Positions 26,986 through 36,831 are shown, counted from the first letter of the stretch. The stretch: 64,000 nt of DNA from Candidatus Villigracilis saccharophilus (GCA_016709305.1 JADJNA010000032.1:13184-77183); one strand, 5' to 3'. Notes: generated by a model from the letters alone, not told the origin. A program made the numbers and translations.

Positions 26986-27708
26986 CTACACAGATTCAGC
27001 AGCACGTTTTTCCCATTTTTCGGCGTTGACACCTTTAATCAGAAGCCATATGGGGAAAACGATTTCAAGAAACGCAAGGGAACCGATCGAGGTGAAGAGC
27101 GCTTTGTATTGAGGGAGAAGCATAGTCCCAAAATCCTGAATGAAGTAGCACAAGGCTACAACGAGCAGGATGATGCCCAAAAATTTAGGAAGGTAACCTG
27201 ACTTGTACACCAGGTAGCCAAACACCAAAAGATGCAGCCCAAAAAACAATCCCCAAATCAGAGTTACGGATTCGTGAGTATTGAGAAATAGAAGCACGAG
27301 TGCCTGCGATTGATCCGGCGCGAATACTGTTAGATATCCTGCGCCGCTTAGAAGCAGCAAGACAATAAAATGATTGAGCAGATTGATTCCCTGAATAACC
27401 GTCATTGCCAATCGGGAAAACGCTGCAGCCAGAGAAAGAGTTTTGTTTACTGGCTTGACTAAAACATAGAGGAGCACAGTCAACACGATCTCGATCAAAA
27501 AGACGATTGAGTCGCTGACCATGCCAGCGCGGAATAACCCTTGAGAAGCCATGATATTGTTGGCTGTTGCTGCAGCATCGCCAGGCACAATCAGTGTAGT
27601 GGGAATGTATAGCATACTGAACGGCGCCAGCACAACGATCAGCAAAGTTAGGATTGCCGCAATTCTGGCGGTCATCTGGATTGAATTTGTTTTTATGGTT
27701 GTAGTCAT
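26986..27708 (-). CDS. DUF4386 membrane protein
   Basis: A 240-residue protein with six to seven hydrophobic helices and the DUF4386 pattern (early A-R-I-A-A-I-L-T-L, later LLNHFIVLLLLSGAGYL, and GLFFGLHLLVFGYLVYKSGY). Function unknown. It is a paralogue of the next upstream gene and lies 38 bases from the CPBP protease. Confidence 0.85.
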   Translation of the reverse strand: MTTTIKTNSIQMTARIAAILTLLIVVLAPFSMLYIPTTLIVPGDAAATANNIMASQGLFRAGMVSDSIVFLIEIVLTVLLYVLVKPVNKTLSLAAAFSRLAMTVIQGINLLNHFIVLLLLSGAGYLTVFAPDQSQALVLLFLNTHESVTLIWGLFFGLHLLVFGYLVYKSGYLPKFLGIILLVVALCYFIQDFGTMLLPQYKALFTSIGSLAFLEIVFPIWLLIKGVNAEKWEKRAAESV

Positions 27709-27742
27709 GGTTTTCTCTTTTTGTGAATGATATTAAATTCTG

Positions 27743-28423
27743 TTACTCTTTAGCCGATTCAAAAACGAACGCAGCGGAATTGAAGCCCTTGACGATCAAC
27801 CACACGCCGATGGACATTTCCCACAGACCGCCTGGAAGGGTGTGGAGTAGTTGTAGATTGAAGCCCAAAACTTCCAGCATGGATCCGAGCAGAAAGCTCA
27901 CGTAGCCAATGAAGCCCCAGATGACGAAAAACTGCGGCACCAATTTTGCGCGATAGAACCCGTAGCAAAGTGATAAGCCAGCCATCCCTAAAGCGACCAT
28001 GCCGATCTGGTAGGTGTAAGCCTGCGACTGAGCGAAGAGCGTGCTCAAGGATTGAAGATAGGGAATTTCAGAAGCGCCGGCTTTCAGGAACTCAGCACCC
28101 AGCGGGATTTGAAGCAGGATAAATAAAGCCGAGACAGCAATAACAGCGGCTTCAACGATGCGAGCACCGAAGTAACCGAGCGCGATGCGTTCGTTGTTTT
28201 GCTTGAGGATCGGGAACATCATCACTCCGTGAGCGGCGTCACCTGCGGCGGCGATCACCCAGAGCAATGCACCGATTGCGATCATCATGCTCCTGGCAGA
28301 AACCGTGTCAAGCTGACCGGGTGTGCTGAGCACCGACCCTGCAATGCCGACTACGAACCCCATGATGTACAGCGCTCCCACTACTTTTGCCGTCGTTCTG
28401 TATGTGTTAACTTTTGTAGCCAT
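27743..28423 (-). CDS. DUF4386 membrane protein (second paralogue)
   Basis: A 226-residue DUF4386 protein with seven hydrophobic helices, beginning MATKVNTYRTTAKVVGALYI and ending in the family-typical GGLWEMSIGVWLIVKGF. The ATG at 28423 has its own AAAGGAGA site. The frame nevertheless continues upstream, without a stop, into the small protein at 28424-28645. A genuine fusion or a lost stop (possibly an indel) are both possible. Confidence 0.82.
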   Translation of the reverse strand: MATKVNTYRTTAKVVGALYIMGFVVGIAGSVLSTPGQLDTVSARSMMIAIGALLWVIAAAGDAAHGVMMFPILKQNNERIALGYFGARIVEAAVIAVSALFILLQIPLGAEFLKAGASEIPYLQSLSTLFAQSQAYTYQIGMVALGMAGLSLCYGFYRAKLVPQFFVIWGFIGYVSFLLGSMLEVLGFNLQLLHTLPGGLWEMSIGVWLIVKGFNSAAFVFESAKE

Positions 28424-28645
28424 GATATTTTCTCCTTTGGTTGAATGAACTTGATTGACCGAGACCAGGGGCATACCCAGGTCTCTCACTTTCCGTAGTA
28501 ACCCGTACAGGGCTGGCTGATCAGGCACAGGTCCAGAAAGAAGCGTTTTTCCATCCGCTTCGAGGGTGATGGAAAATCCGTCAAACCAGTCTGCCCATTG
28601 ACTGCCCAAGTGCCCTTCGATCCTGATTTGATACTCCTGCGCCAT
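28424..28645 (-). CDS. Small conserved-looking protein in frame with the DUF4386 gene
   Basis: About 70 residues beginning MAQEYQIRIEGHLGSQWADW, then LEADGKTLLSGPVPDQPALY and LLRKVRDLGMPLVSV. I recall similar short proteins (GHL-x-W-x-D-W, DQAALHGLL-x-x-IRDLGLPL) upstream of membrane-protein genes in Chloroflexota, normally as separate 65-75 residue products. Here no stop separates it from the DUF4386 gene. Function unknown. It may form a binding module expressed with the regulator and membrane proteins. Confidence 0.55.
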
Positions 28646-28745
28646 TGCCTTTCACCTTTTGTTTGAATTAACGTGCGCGAAATATAACGGCAAGGAGGAT
28701 TGCCGTTTAGAACCAAAAGTATTGTTTGAAGTATTGTTTAGGGGA

Positions 28746-31467
28746 TTAGAACAAACCCAGCTCGCGGGCGCGTGCCACGGCTTCGGTGCGGCTTTTTGCC
28801 TGCAGCTTGCCAAAGATGCGCAGGTTATGACCTTTGACCGTGCTCAATGCCAGGAAAAGTTTCTGGCTTATCTCGTCATTTGAAAGTCCCTCAGCAACGA
28901 GACGCAACACTTCCAGCTCGCGCTCGCTCAATGGATCGATCAACGCTTGAGGATTGGCAGGCTCGGGTTTTGTTTTGTCAAAGGCATTCAGCAATCTGTG
29001 GATGTAGGGGTTGAGCCTGTCACCTTCACCCGCATGGCTTAATGCTGTCAGCATCTCCGCCATTACTTTGCCTTCATTCACAAAAAAGCGGAAGTAGCCT
29101 TCTGGTTCAGCCAGGGTCAATGCGTGTTTGAGGGAGGCGAGTGCTTGCGATCTATCTCCGTATGCATGGAAAGCGAGCATTTGCACCGTCAGGATCTCAA
29201 GCATGCTGCCCATTCGCTTTGCATTTTCGGCTGTCTGCAAAAGACGCGACAACAATCCCAGCGCATCCAGAATTTTATCTTCTGATGCAGTGCTTTGATA
29301 TTCAGCAATCAAAACCCGCGAAAGAGTGATATGTTCGAATTCGCGCAAATAACTGAGTTCATCGTTAACTGTAATTCCATGCTCGCGCACCCAATCTTGC
29401 GCCTTGGATAATTGTCCCTGCCTGAGGTAGATGCGCGCCTTCAACGCTTCGACAGGACGCGTGTTGGGAATGGGCGTGCTGATATACAAACGCTTGGCTT
29501 CATCGAGAAATTCAAGCACTGCATCCAAATCTCCTTCAGACTCTTTCAAGCGGGCCTGAGCAAGACTCCTGCGATATGGAAATTCTATGAGGGTTGATTG
29601 CTTTCCCAACTCCATGCTTTGCTGAAAGTATTGTGCGGCAGATTCATCATTCCCCATTTCATGATGCAGCAACGCCAATCCCAAATGATGATGGGCTAAG
29701 ATCTGATTCACTTCCCTGCCATACGTGGCTGCATGTTGCAGCGACTGTTCATAAGTCCGCAGCGCTTCGCGGAGATGTCCCTGAGCGGTTTGGATTTCCG
29801 CCTTGCCTGACTCACTGGCAATCGAAAAAATATAATTACCCGCCTTCCATGAACTATCGATCCAATCGCTCATGGATTTGCAAGCCGCATCCAGATCACC
29901 GCTTGCCCAATAGGTGCCACCCAGCATCGCTGCGGCTCCAGCACGCATGAATTGATCTCCTTCGGGGGCAAGCTTGATCGCCAACTTTGCATACTTGACC
30001 GTGGCAGAGAAATCGCGCCGCGTCTGTGCATTGTAGGCGCGGGCAAAAGCAATTCTGGCGGGCAGCGTTTGAATCTCTTTTTCATCCACGACAACCATCG
30101 CTTCGGATGAACCTTCGATACACAACTCAGCAACCCGCAAACTAGACTCACTGGACTCCACATCACCCATATCCATGAATGCCCACGCGATCTGCGTGCA
30201 TAACACGGGACGAGTGCGGATCAAACTCGCTGGGAGCTGCTTCACCCACCCAAGCCAGGCAGCCGACTGAAAGCTTTGATTCATCCCCTGCCAATATTTC
30301 TCAGCCAACCCAGCACCACGACTGAAGTCTCTGGCAGCGATGGCGTGTTGAAATGCTTCAGCCTCTTCACCATTCTGTTCGTACCATTCACTGGCACGGA
30401 GGTGATGTTTGGCAATCTCTTCGGGCTTTAGGGTTTGTTCGTGCCGCTGGCGGAGCAGGTCATTAAAGAGATGATGATAGCGATACCAACGTCGGTCATG
30501 ATCGAGTGCCACGATGAATAGATTGGCGCGTTCCAAAGATTCCAGTGTTTCCTGTCCAGAAACAGAAGGGTCGAGTAATACCGCATCGCACAGCGGACCG
30601 CACAGGCGGTTGAGGATGGACGTGCGCAGCAGAAATGCTTGAACATTTTCAGGCTGCTGGTGCAGAACCTCTTCGAGCAGATAGTCCAATACGAAATGAT
30701 GCGCACCTGTAAATGATTGGATGAAGCTGGCGACATCGGCGTGCCCCTGCATGGAGAGCGCCGCCAGTTGCAAGCCGGCGATCCAGCCTTCGGTGCGGGC
30801 TTCGAGCGCGGCAATATCTTCATCCAATAGATTTAATCCCATCACTTGGTTTAGAAATTCCGCAGCTTCAGCAGGGGTGAAACGCAGATCGGCAGTGCGT
30901 AGTTCAGTGAGTTGATCGCGGACGCGCAGGCGTGCCAATGGCAGGGATGGATCTTCACGAGTAGTGATGACCAGATGCATTTGTTGCGGCAGGTGTTCCA
31001 CCAGGAAAGTCAGGGCTTGATCAACTGATCTGGAGTCAAGCAAATGGTAGTCATCAAGGACGAGGATGAAATCATTGGGAATGGAATTTATTTCATTGAG
31101 CAGGGTCGTCAAAAGCGATTCAAGTTCTGGCATTTGCGGCGATTGCAGAGCACCCAACACCCCCGAGCCGATCTCCGGGACGAGGGTCTGCAACGCCGCA
31201 GATGAGATACGTCAAAAAGCGTTTGATCTCGGCATCCCCTTCATCCAATGACAGCCACGCGATCGGTCGCTTGCAATCTGAAACCCATTCGCTTGTCAAT
31301 GTGGTCTTGCCAAACCCTGCCGGAGCAGAGATAAGAGTCAGTTTATGTTTAAACCCGGTGGTTTGATTTAAGCCCGCATGCAATTGCTTCATCAAGCGGG
31401 CACGCAAAACAGTTTTGGGGCGGGGCGGAGGCATATATAACTTCGACGCTAAAATAGGCATGGACAT
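28746..31467 (-). pseudogene. Large MalT-type LuxR-family regulator (one frameshift)
   Basis: The reconstructed protein of about 907 residues has an amino-terminal STAND ATPase (P-loop SAPAGFGKTTL, WLSLDEGDAE, and LVLDDYHLLD as Walker B), a long TPR-like sensor region, and a carboxy-terminal LuxR helix-turn-helix (LSERELEVLRLVAEGLSNDE, then STVKGHNLRIFGKL). The frame breaks near 31200, where one extra base separates FLTYLI from the continuing ALQTLVPEIGSG; the pieces are 31120-31467 and 28746-31193. It probably activates the downstream same-strand genes for the small protein, DUF4386 proteins and CPBP protease. The inducer is unknown. Confidence 0.85.
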
Positions 31468-31629
31468 GAATCTATTATAAAGCCCGTGGAAAAAGCCGTG
31501 AAAAGATCCACTCAGAAAAATTCTTTAGATCTTATGCTGACAGCGTATGCTACTGCCCATATTTACAGGATCTAACACCCCTGGTTTGATTTCAACCTTT
31601 GCCGCAGCCTGCCATTCCTGCCTGTGAAG

Positions 31630-31662
31630 AAAACATCCGATGCGGTCCGCATCGGATGTTTT
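31630..31662. terminator. Bidirectional-looking terminator hairpin
   Basis: A perfect 16-bp inverted repeat around a single central base, with A4 and T4 at the two ends. It lies 4 bases after the DUF4332 gene stop (31667, minus strand) and terminates that gene. Confidence 0.8.
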
Positions 31663-31666
31663 GATC

Positions 31667-32071
31667 TTAGTACTCGACCGCCCGTTTGAGCGCCTTGGCG
31701 GCTTTGATCCAGGCTTTCACGTTACTCAACCCGGGCATCTGATTCACCTTGTTGAGTTTCGCATTCGCCTTGGTCATTGCTGCAAGCAAGGCTTCAGGAT
31801 TGCGGCCGGCAAGTTCCACCACAGTATCCACCCCTGCAGCTTCGAGCAGGTCGGAGTATTGTGTCCCGATCCCATTTACGCGAAACAGGTCAGCGCGGTT
31901 GACCCAGGCAAGAATGCTTTTTGTGCTGAAGCCTGTGGCTTTGGCGAGGTCCTGGCGGCCCTTTCTAGTGGCGCCTTTCTCTAACAACCCGCCTGTTCCC
32001 CGAACACCTGCTGCATTAAGTTTTGCTGCGTTGACAGGTCCGATCCCCTCAATTTCAATCAATGTAGGCAT
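31667..32071 (-). CDS. DUF4332 helix-hairpin-helix protein
   Basis: A 134-residue protein of tandem helix-hairpin-helix-like motifs: IEGIGPVNAAKLNAAGVRGT at the start and VNGIGTQYSDLLEAAGVDTV in the middle, matching DUF4332. Such domains usually bind DNA or serve as protein modules; no enzymatic role is known. A single-gene unit ended by a strong hairpin. Confidence 0.85.
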   Translation of the reverse strand: MPTLIEIEGIGPVNAAKLNAAGVRGTGGLLEKGATRKGRQDLAKATGFSTKSILAWVNRADLFRVNGIGTQYSDLLEAAGVDTVVELAGRNPEALLAAMTKANAKLNKVNQMPGLSNVKAWIKAAKALKRAVEY

Positions 32072-32990
32072 AATGTTTTCTCCTTATGAATAAGTATAGC
32101 ATCAGCTTCAAAAACTTCAATATCTGTGAAGTGGGAATCACGGTGAAAGAATCTTTGGAAATGGAGTATTCACAGCTCATTAATAGGATGCGATTGAAAA
32201 GCCAGATAACGATCGATTGAAGACGCGGAACCTTTGGGGAAGGTGTCATGTACCGGTAGCCGCCAGGGTATTTGAACATGGAAGGTTATCTTCCGGTTCG
32301 ACATGGAAGCCGAGAGTTGGATCCCGCGCAATTTGACTCGTTCAATACAATCTCTTTCGCGGATCGATGAAACTGAATAAAAAACCAATGAAGACAGGAA
32401 GTTCATCCATGGGTAGAAGGGGCATAAAAACAAGTGGTATTCCCGCCTACGTGCTTTGACAACAGGTTCCACTCTCTGTATACTCCCGATCGTTCAACCC
32501 CACCACAATCCATCCACCCCCTCTTAAAGCCTGGCCATCGCCGGGCTTCCTTCGTTTCAATATTAATACATAGAAAGGAGACCAGAATTAAACGATCACC
32601 ACACCAATTCAACCCGAAACACATCAGGCCATCCTCTGAATTCACCGACCCTGCGAAAGATCGAGCGAACCTCTGCCATCATCTCGAAATGGGAACAACT
32701 CCATTTCACCGACACGGCGAAACCTGGCGCCGATCCACCCACCGACACGGTTCGAAATCACGAACCATGTCGGTCCTTCGCGCACCTAACCATAAACACA
32801 TAGGAGGCACACGTAACCAAGTACACAACTGAATATCCACTCATTGCACCAACGGGCGCTGTTCCTGGAATTTCCAGGAACAGCGCCCGTTTTCGATTCA
32901 CAGTGAGGACTCGCCGGGGTGAGAGGCCCGGTATTAAAAGGTGAAACCGCCCAGTTGCGCCTGGACGGTTTCGAGGAAGAAATAGAACAC
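32072..32990. other. Largely noncoding stretch at the left edge of mobile-element cargo
   Basis: No convincing full gene. A ribosome-binding-site-like AAAGGAGACC at about 32574 resembles the sites before later genes of this block (34571, 34776, 37917). It is followed by protein-like sequence (LRKIERTSAIISKWEQLHFT up to a TAG near 32805), but in broken frames and without a clear start. It may be a small frameshifted gene. A strong palindrome at 32851-32891 follows. Confidence 0.4.
32851..32891 (+). terminator. 20-bp-arm perfect palindromic terminator
   Basis: Arms 32851-32870 and 32872-32891 are exact complements around one base and end in a short T run. Its position fits termination of a small transcript that began near 32570. 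Confidence 0.75.
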
Positions 32991-33221
32991 ATGTTCACTA
33001 ATAATAATACCACATATGAAAAGACTGTCAAGATTTTCGCGCCTTTTCGCCTGAACGCCGTAGAGCGCAGAGTGATCGCAGACGGAAAACACATCAGCAT
33101 CGCGGCACCCGCCGGACGACAGCAGGGAGACTACCTATACTCTACAACCGTTACACTGCTGCGTGAAGGCATGACGCTGTATACCAGCGCGCCGTGCTGG
33201 GCGAGTGTCGAGATACGATGA
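32991..33221 (+). CDS. Hypothetical small protein, 76 aa
   Basis: Begins MFTNNNTTYEKTVKIFAPFR and continues with an alternating beta-like pattern (GKHISIAAPAGRQQGDYLYS). GAGGAAGAAAT lies upstream of the ATG at 32991; a longer frame from 32919 is possible but starts within the terminator arm region. No family recognised. It belongs to the mobile-element block with the primase and RadC genes. Confidence 0.45.
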   Translation: MFTNNNTTYEKTVKIFAPFRLNAVERRVIADGKHISIAAPAGRQQGDYLYSTTVTLLREGMTLYTSAPCWASVEIR

Positions 33222-33309
33222 GCAGAACTCGCCCTGACGGTCCGCGCGGATGTGTGATCATGGGATCTTCCTGGAAGTATTTTAAAAATAAAAACAAGGA
33301 GACCCGTTG

Positions 33310-33520
33310 TAAGAACCTCACGCCTAAGGCGGCTTCCTAACCCTTGGCTGGATCAGGCGATCGCCCCGCCAGCCAGCCGTTACAAAGTTTTACACTTTTG
33401 AGCTGAGGATTTTATGCAAGAACGATTATTCCTGCAACCTTCATTCTCAATTGGTAAGGTACTAAAGCTTGGCAAAAAATGGAGTGCCTTACCGAAATTA
33501 TACATGGGGCTTCAAAAGGA
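33310..33520. repeat. Dispersed repeat copy A (IS200/IS605-like remnant?)
   Basis: This stretch matches 54250-54510. Shared segments include CCTCACGCCTAA-GGCGG, GTTTTACACTTTTGA, GCTGAGGATTTTATGCA, ATTCTCAATTGGTAAGGTAC and TGGAGTGCCTTACCGAAATT. Copy A differs mainly by single-base deletions. It lies between an AAGGAGACCC ribosome binding site (about 33297) and the primase, so it probably inserted in the primase leader. The folded hairpins resemble IS200/IS605 ends, but no transposase is left. Confidence 0.6.
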
Positions 33521-33536
33521 GGTCGTAGAAAATCTC

Positions 33537-34513
33537 ATGGAAGATATTCTTTCCGCCGCAGAAGAGATCCTGGGCAGCGCGGTTCGGGTGGAGTCTCACC
33601 GCGACTGGGCGGTCTTCTGGTGCCCGTTCCATAACGATGCCAGCCGCGAAGGGTCCGGGGGACACCCGAACTTCGGGGTCAATCTCAGCTCGGATACTGG
33701 AAATGCCTGCGCTGCGGCGCGACCGGCGGATCGCTGAACAGTCTGCGCATGAAGCTTGGACAGGATTGGAAACCGAGTGTGTCGGTCATGCCGCCGACCC
33801 GCCCTCAAAAACCGCCGACCCGGGTGCAGTTTCTGGATGAAGCCGTGTCGGAAGCGCGCTCGGTTGTGCAGCGCTCGCCCGCCTGGAGCTATCTGGCAGA
33901 GCGCGGAGTGAGTCCATACACGGCCCTTGTGTACGGACTCGGATACGGCATTCCCGTCCAAGGGTTTCCCCCGAGATCATCAGCGCTGCAAAACAGTCGC
34001 TGATGGTGCGCTCGGACGGGACCTGGTTATGGACGGGCGGGGTGGTGTATGCCGACCCGCCGATCCACCCGACCGTGATGAACGTGCGTTACATTCCCGG
34101 ATATTGACCGCAGCTTCAAACCTGAAAAGAATCACAAGACCTGGGGGGTTCGTACCCGTCCATTGGGCAGCTGGCGCATCCAGCCAACCACCCGCACCGT
34201 GATCGTGCTCGAGGGATTATTCGACATGCTCATCACCGCGCAGAAGATCCATCAGCTTGGACGCGATGCCGACACGGTCGCGGTCTACACCAACGGCGCC
34301 AGTCCGGCTGCGAAGATGAAGCAGTGGTTCAGCCAGCACAATCAATTTGAGTATGTCCTGTTTAGCGATCCGGATGCGGCAGGGGAGGAATGGACCGACA
34401 CGCTCACCACCTGCATCCAGACAGGCGGCGCGCAGGTCTGCGCCTTCAAGCCGCCGGACCATCTTGACCCGGACGAAGCCATCCTGAAAGGATGGTGGCC
34501 GTCCATCCTATGA
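33537..34513 (+). pseudogene. CHC2 zinc-finger / Toprim primase-like protein (several frameshifts)
   Basis: Chaining frames gives about 320 residues. The start is MEDILSAAEEILGS at 33537; AAAAGGAGG lies upstream at about 33514. A CHC2-type zinc finger follows: WCPFHND ... HPNFGVN ... YWKCLRCGATGGSL. A linker then leads to a Toprim-like domain with VIVLEGLFDMLI (catalytic E) and LFSDPDAAGEEW (DxD). This is the architecture of DnaG-like primases of plasmids and integrative elements. Breaks lie near 33690, 33965 and 34105. The remaining block downstream (RadC, small proteins) fits mobile-element replication or maintenance cargo. Confidence 0.75.
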
Positions 34514-34583
34514 ACATTCCATCCCAATCGATCGGGAAGTGACCACCAGTCGCTTCCCGATCTTGTTTTCCAGGAGACCCCGC

Positions 34584-34715
34584 ATGTCAACCCTTTCCAT
34601 CATCCTCGCCGTTCCTGTCTGTATCTGGGCGGTCTGGTTCGTGATCGAGTCCATTCGCTACATCCTCTCAGGCGAATATGAAATCGACAAACGCCTGAAA
34701 GATGTCTGCCGCTAA
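34584..34715 (+). CDS. Small single-helix membrane protein, 43 aa
   Basis: A short gene with CAGGAGACC before its ATG. Residues 3-22 (TLSIILAVPVCIWAVWFVIE) form one hydrophobic helix, followed by a charged tail ending in a cysteine-arginine pair. Its ribosome binding site resembles those of the neighbouring genes. Function unknown. Confidence 0.55.
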   Translation: MSTLSIILAVPVCIWAVWFVIESIRYILSGEYEIDKRLKDVCR

Positions 34716-34786
34716 TTCCCCAGATATTCAACCATAAGGACGGCTTCCAGCCAGGGAGCCGTCTTCGCTTTTCAAAGGAGACCATA

Positions 34787-35503
34787 ATGTCCACAGGCAA
34801 TTCACTTCTGCTTCAATCCCCTTCCGCGTATGACCAGCCCAGACTCAAGAGCCTGCCGCTGCGCGAGCAGCCCGCATACCGCGTCACGCAGAACGCGTCC
34901 GCCTGCAATATCACCGAACTTCTGGCCGCGGTCATCGGCGGAAACAATCAGATCGAGACCGCACAGGCTTTGATGGCCCGTTTCGATGGAAATATCCGCA
35001 GGCTGTACCAGGCTCACCCGGCCGAACTCGCGAAGGTCAAGGGCATCAACCAGACCAGCGCGGTCCGCATCAAGGCCGCGCTCAACCTCGGGCTGCGCAT
35101 CAACCTGCCGGAAGACGCGCGACCGGTCATCAACTCTCCGGCCGACGCGGCCGCGCTTGTCCAGAATGAAATGAGCTTGCTGGAGAAGGAGTCGCTGCGG
35201 GTCATGCTGCTGGATACAAAAAACCATGTCCTGGACATCATCGAGGTGTATGTCGGTTCCGTGAACTCCTCCCAGGTGCGCATCGGCGAGGTCTTCAAGG
35301 CGGCCGTGGCCAGGACCGCCTCGGCCATCATCGTTTTTCACAACCACCCCTCAATGGACCCGAGCCCTTCCCCGGATGATGTGGCGGTCACCCGCGCGAT
35401 CAATCAGGCTGGCAATCTATTGGATATCAGCCTGCTCGATCATGTGATCATCGGCGGCACGCGCTGGGTCAGCCTCAAAGAACGTGGACTCGGTTTCGGG
35501 TAG
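34787..35503 (+). CDS. radC: RadC/JAB-domain protein
   Basis: A 238-residue RadC (DUF2466) protein. It has an amino-terminal helix-hairpin-helix region (about 45-100) and a JAB/MPN domain with the JAMM-type zinc motif HNHPSMDPSPSPDD (H185, H187, D198). Despite its name RadC has no proven repair role in E. coli; copies on mobile elements are common and are suspected of peptidase or conjugation-linked roles. AAAGGAGACC precedes the ATG at 34787. Confidence 0.92.
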   Translation: MSTGNSLLLQSPSAYDQPRLKSLPLREQPAYRVTQNASACNITELLAAVIGGNNQIETAQALMARFDGNIRRLYQAHPAELAKVKGINQTSAVRIKAALNLGLRINLPEDARPVINSPADAAALVQNEMSLLEKESLRVMLLDTKNHVLDIIEVYVGSVNSSQVRIGEVFKAAVARTASAIIVFHNHPSMDPSPSPDDVAVTRAINQAGNLLDISLLDHVIIGGTRWVSLKERGLGFG

Positions 35504-35509
35504 GTCCAG

Positions 35510-35890
35510 ATGGCTTTCTATCTCGGAAGACGCTCTGCCGATGACCTGATCCTGTTTTCCTCATCATCGGTGCCTACGAAAAGATCTCATGGACATCTCT
35601 TCACATCCGTCATCGGTCCGTTCAAGTCCAGGGTCGCGGCGGGCTGGTTTGCAAGATACGGCCGAAATGATCTGCGCGTTCATAGCGCGGAGGAGATCGA
35701 ACAACTGGCGCGCGCTGACCCGCGCATGCAGCAGGCGATCGTGGAAGAGAAGATGACAAAAGAAGAACTGGCCGCCGCGCGCGAGTGCAGCGCGTTGGAC
35801 TCTATCGAATATTCACCCGACCCTTTGCCGACCCTTCAGGCGGTCTGGCAAATACAAACCAAGGAGGAACAAAATGCCCAACTGGTGTGA
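35510..35890 (+). CDS. Hypothetical protein, 126 aa, between RadC and YubB-like genes
   Basis: Begins MAFYLGRRSADDLILFSSSS. It has a beta-rich first half, then an acidic helical region (SAEEIEQLARADPRMQQAIV). No family recognised. It starts 6 bases after radC and overlaps the next gene by 17 bases, so it is in the same transcript. Confidence 0.6.
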   Translation: MAFYLGRRSADDLILFSSSSVPTKRSHGHLFTSVIGPFKSRVAAGWFARYGRNDLRVHSAEEIEQLARADPRMQQAIVEEKMTKEELAAARECSALDSIEYSPDPLPTLQAVWQIQTKEEQNAQLV

Positions 35891-36440
35891 GAACGAACTG
35901 ACCATCACAGGTCCCGATGTACAGAAAGTATTGAATGCCATCCGCTCTGAATCCGATGAAGACGCGCGTGTGCTGGACTTTGACAAGATCATCCCCTACC
36001 CGAAGCACTTCCGGGAGCTGGATGAACGCAGCCTGCAGTATCAGGAGCAATACCTTGCAGTCGACAGGGACGACCCTGAGCGGCAGGCCAAGCTCGACGC
36101 GCTGGCTGCCGAATATAACGTGGAGCCCGGAACTCCCTGGCTGAAGGACGGCTTCAACTCCGGCGGGTATGAGTGGTGCTGCGAAGCCTGGGGCACGAAG
36201 TGGAACGCGGTGCGTGCGCTCCTCAGCCTGCAAAAGGATGGCAGCGTCAGGATCGATTTCGATACCGCCTGGAGCCCGCCCATCCCGGTCATTGAAAAGC
36301 TATCCGCGCTGTTCCCGGACCATCAATTCACACTGGAGTATTTTGAGGGTGGCTGCGGCTTCTGCGGTCAGGCGCGCTGGGAAAAGGGAAACGAGCAATA
36401 CCACAACCAGGGCGACTACGACGGTCCGCGCGGCGGATAA
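35874..36440 (+). CDS. DUF1281/YubB ferredoxin-like domain protein
   Basis: A 188-residue protein with the typical start MPNWCENELTITG of YubB/API92-like (DUF1281) proteins, which are common on plasmids and phages. Further hallmarks are WLKDGFNSGGYEWCCEAWGTKW and FDTAWSPPIPVIEKL, ending in a cysteine-rich EYFEGGCGFCGQ. Function unknown. It supports a mobile-element origin for the block. AAGGAGGAAC precedes the ATG at 35874. Confidence 0.85.
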   Translation: MPNWCENELTITGPDVQKVLNAIRSESDEDARVLDFDKIIPYPKHFRELDERSLQYQEQYLAVDRDDPERQAKLDALAAEYNVEPGTPWLKDGFNSGGYEWCCEAWGTKWNAVRALLSLQKDGSVRIDFDTAWSPPIPVIEKLSALFPDHQFTLEYFEGGCGFCGQARWEKGNEQYHNQGDYDGPRGG

Positions 36441-36453
36441 CAGGAGCAGAAAG

Positions 36454-36774
36454 ATGAACCACGAATTTGATGCCCCCTTCCTTCTTTCCTACTTCACCTG
36501 CGCTGAAGATGAATACATTGTGCTCGTCTCCCCGGGGAATTCACCTCTGGATTTTTGCCGGGCGGGATACAGTCTCGCCGGCACGCTGGAGGTCTGGAAC
36601 GCATTTGATCTCCCGTTCGATGTGATCCTGCGCATTGAGCATGAAGACACTGAAGCGGACACGGAACCCGATGAAGGTCCACTGACAGAGATTTATGAAA
36701 ATTCTTCAAGACTGCATGACGACGACTGGCTCGAATACAGGATCGAAGACGATATCAGCGGCTGGGAAGGATAA
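36454..36774 (+). CDS. Hypothetical acidic protein, 106 aa
   Basis: Begins MNHEFDAPFLLSYFTCAEDE and ends in a very acidic tail (HEDTEADTEPDEGPLTEIYE, then IEDDISGWEG). CAGGAGCAG lies upstream of the ATG at 36454. An overlapping longer frame from 36169 is only an antisense-like extension into the previous gene. The acidity recalls DNA-mimic or anti-restriction proteins of mobile elements, but this is only a resemblance. Confidence 0.6.
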   Translation: MNHEFDAPFLLSYFTCAEDEYIVLVSPGNSPLDFCRAGYSLAGTLEVWNAFDLPFDVILRIEHEDTEADTEPDEGPLTEIYENSSRLHDDDWLEYRIEDDISGWEG

Positions 36775-36831
36775 CCATTCAATGAGAGGGCGGCTATATG
36801 GCTGCCCTCTCATCCTTTTATGGAGGAACCA

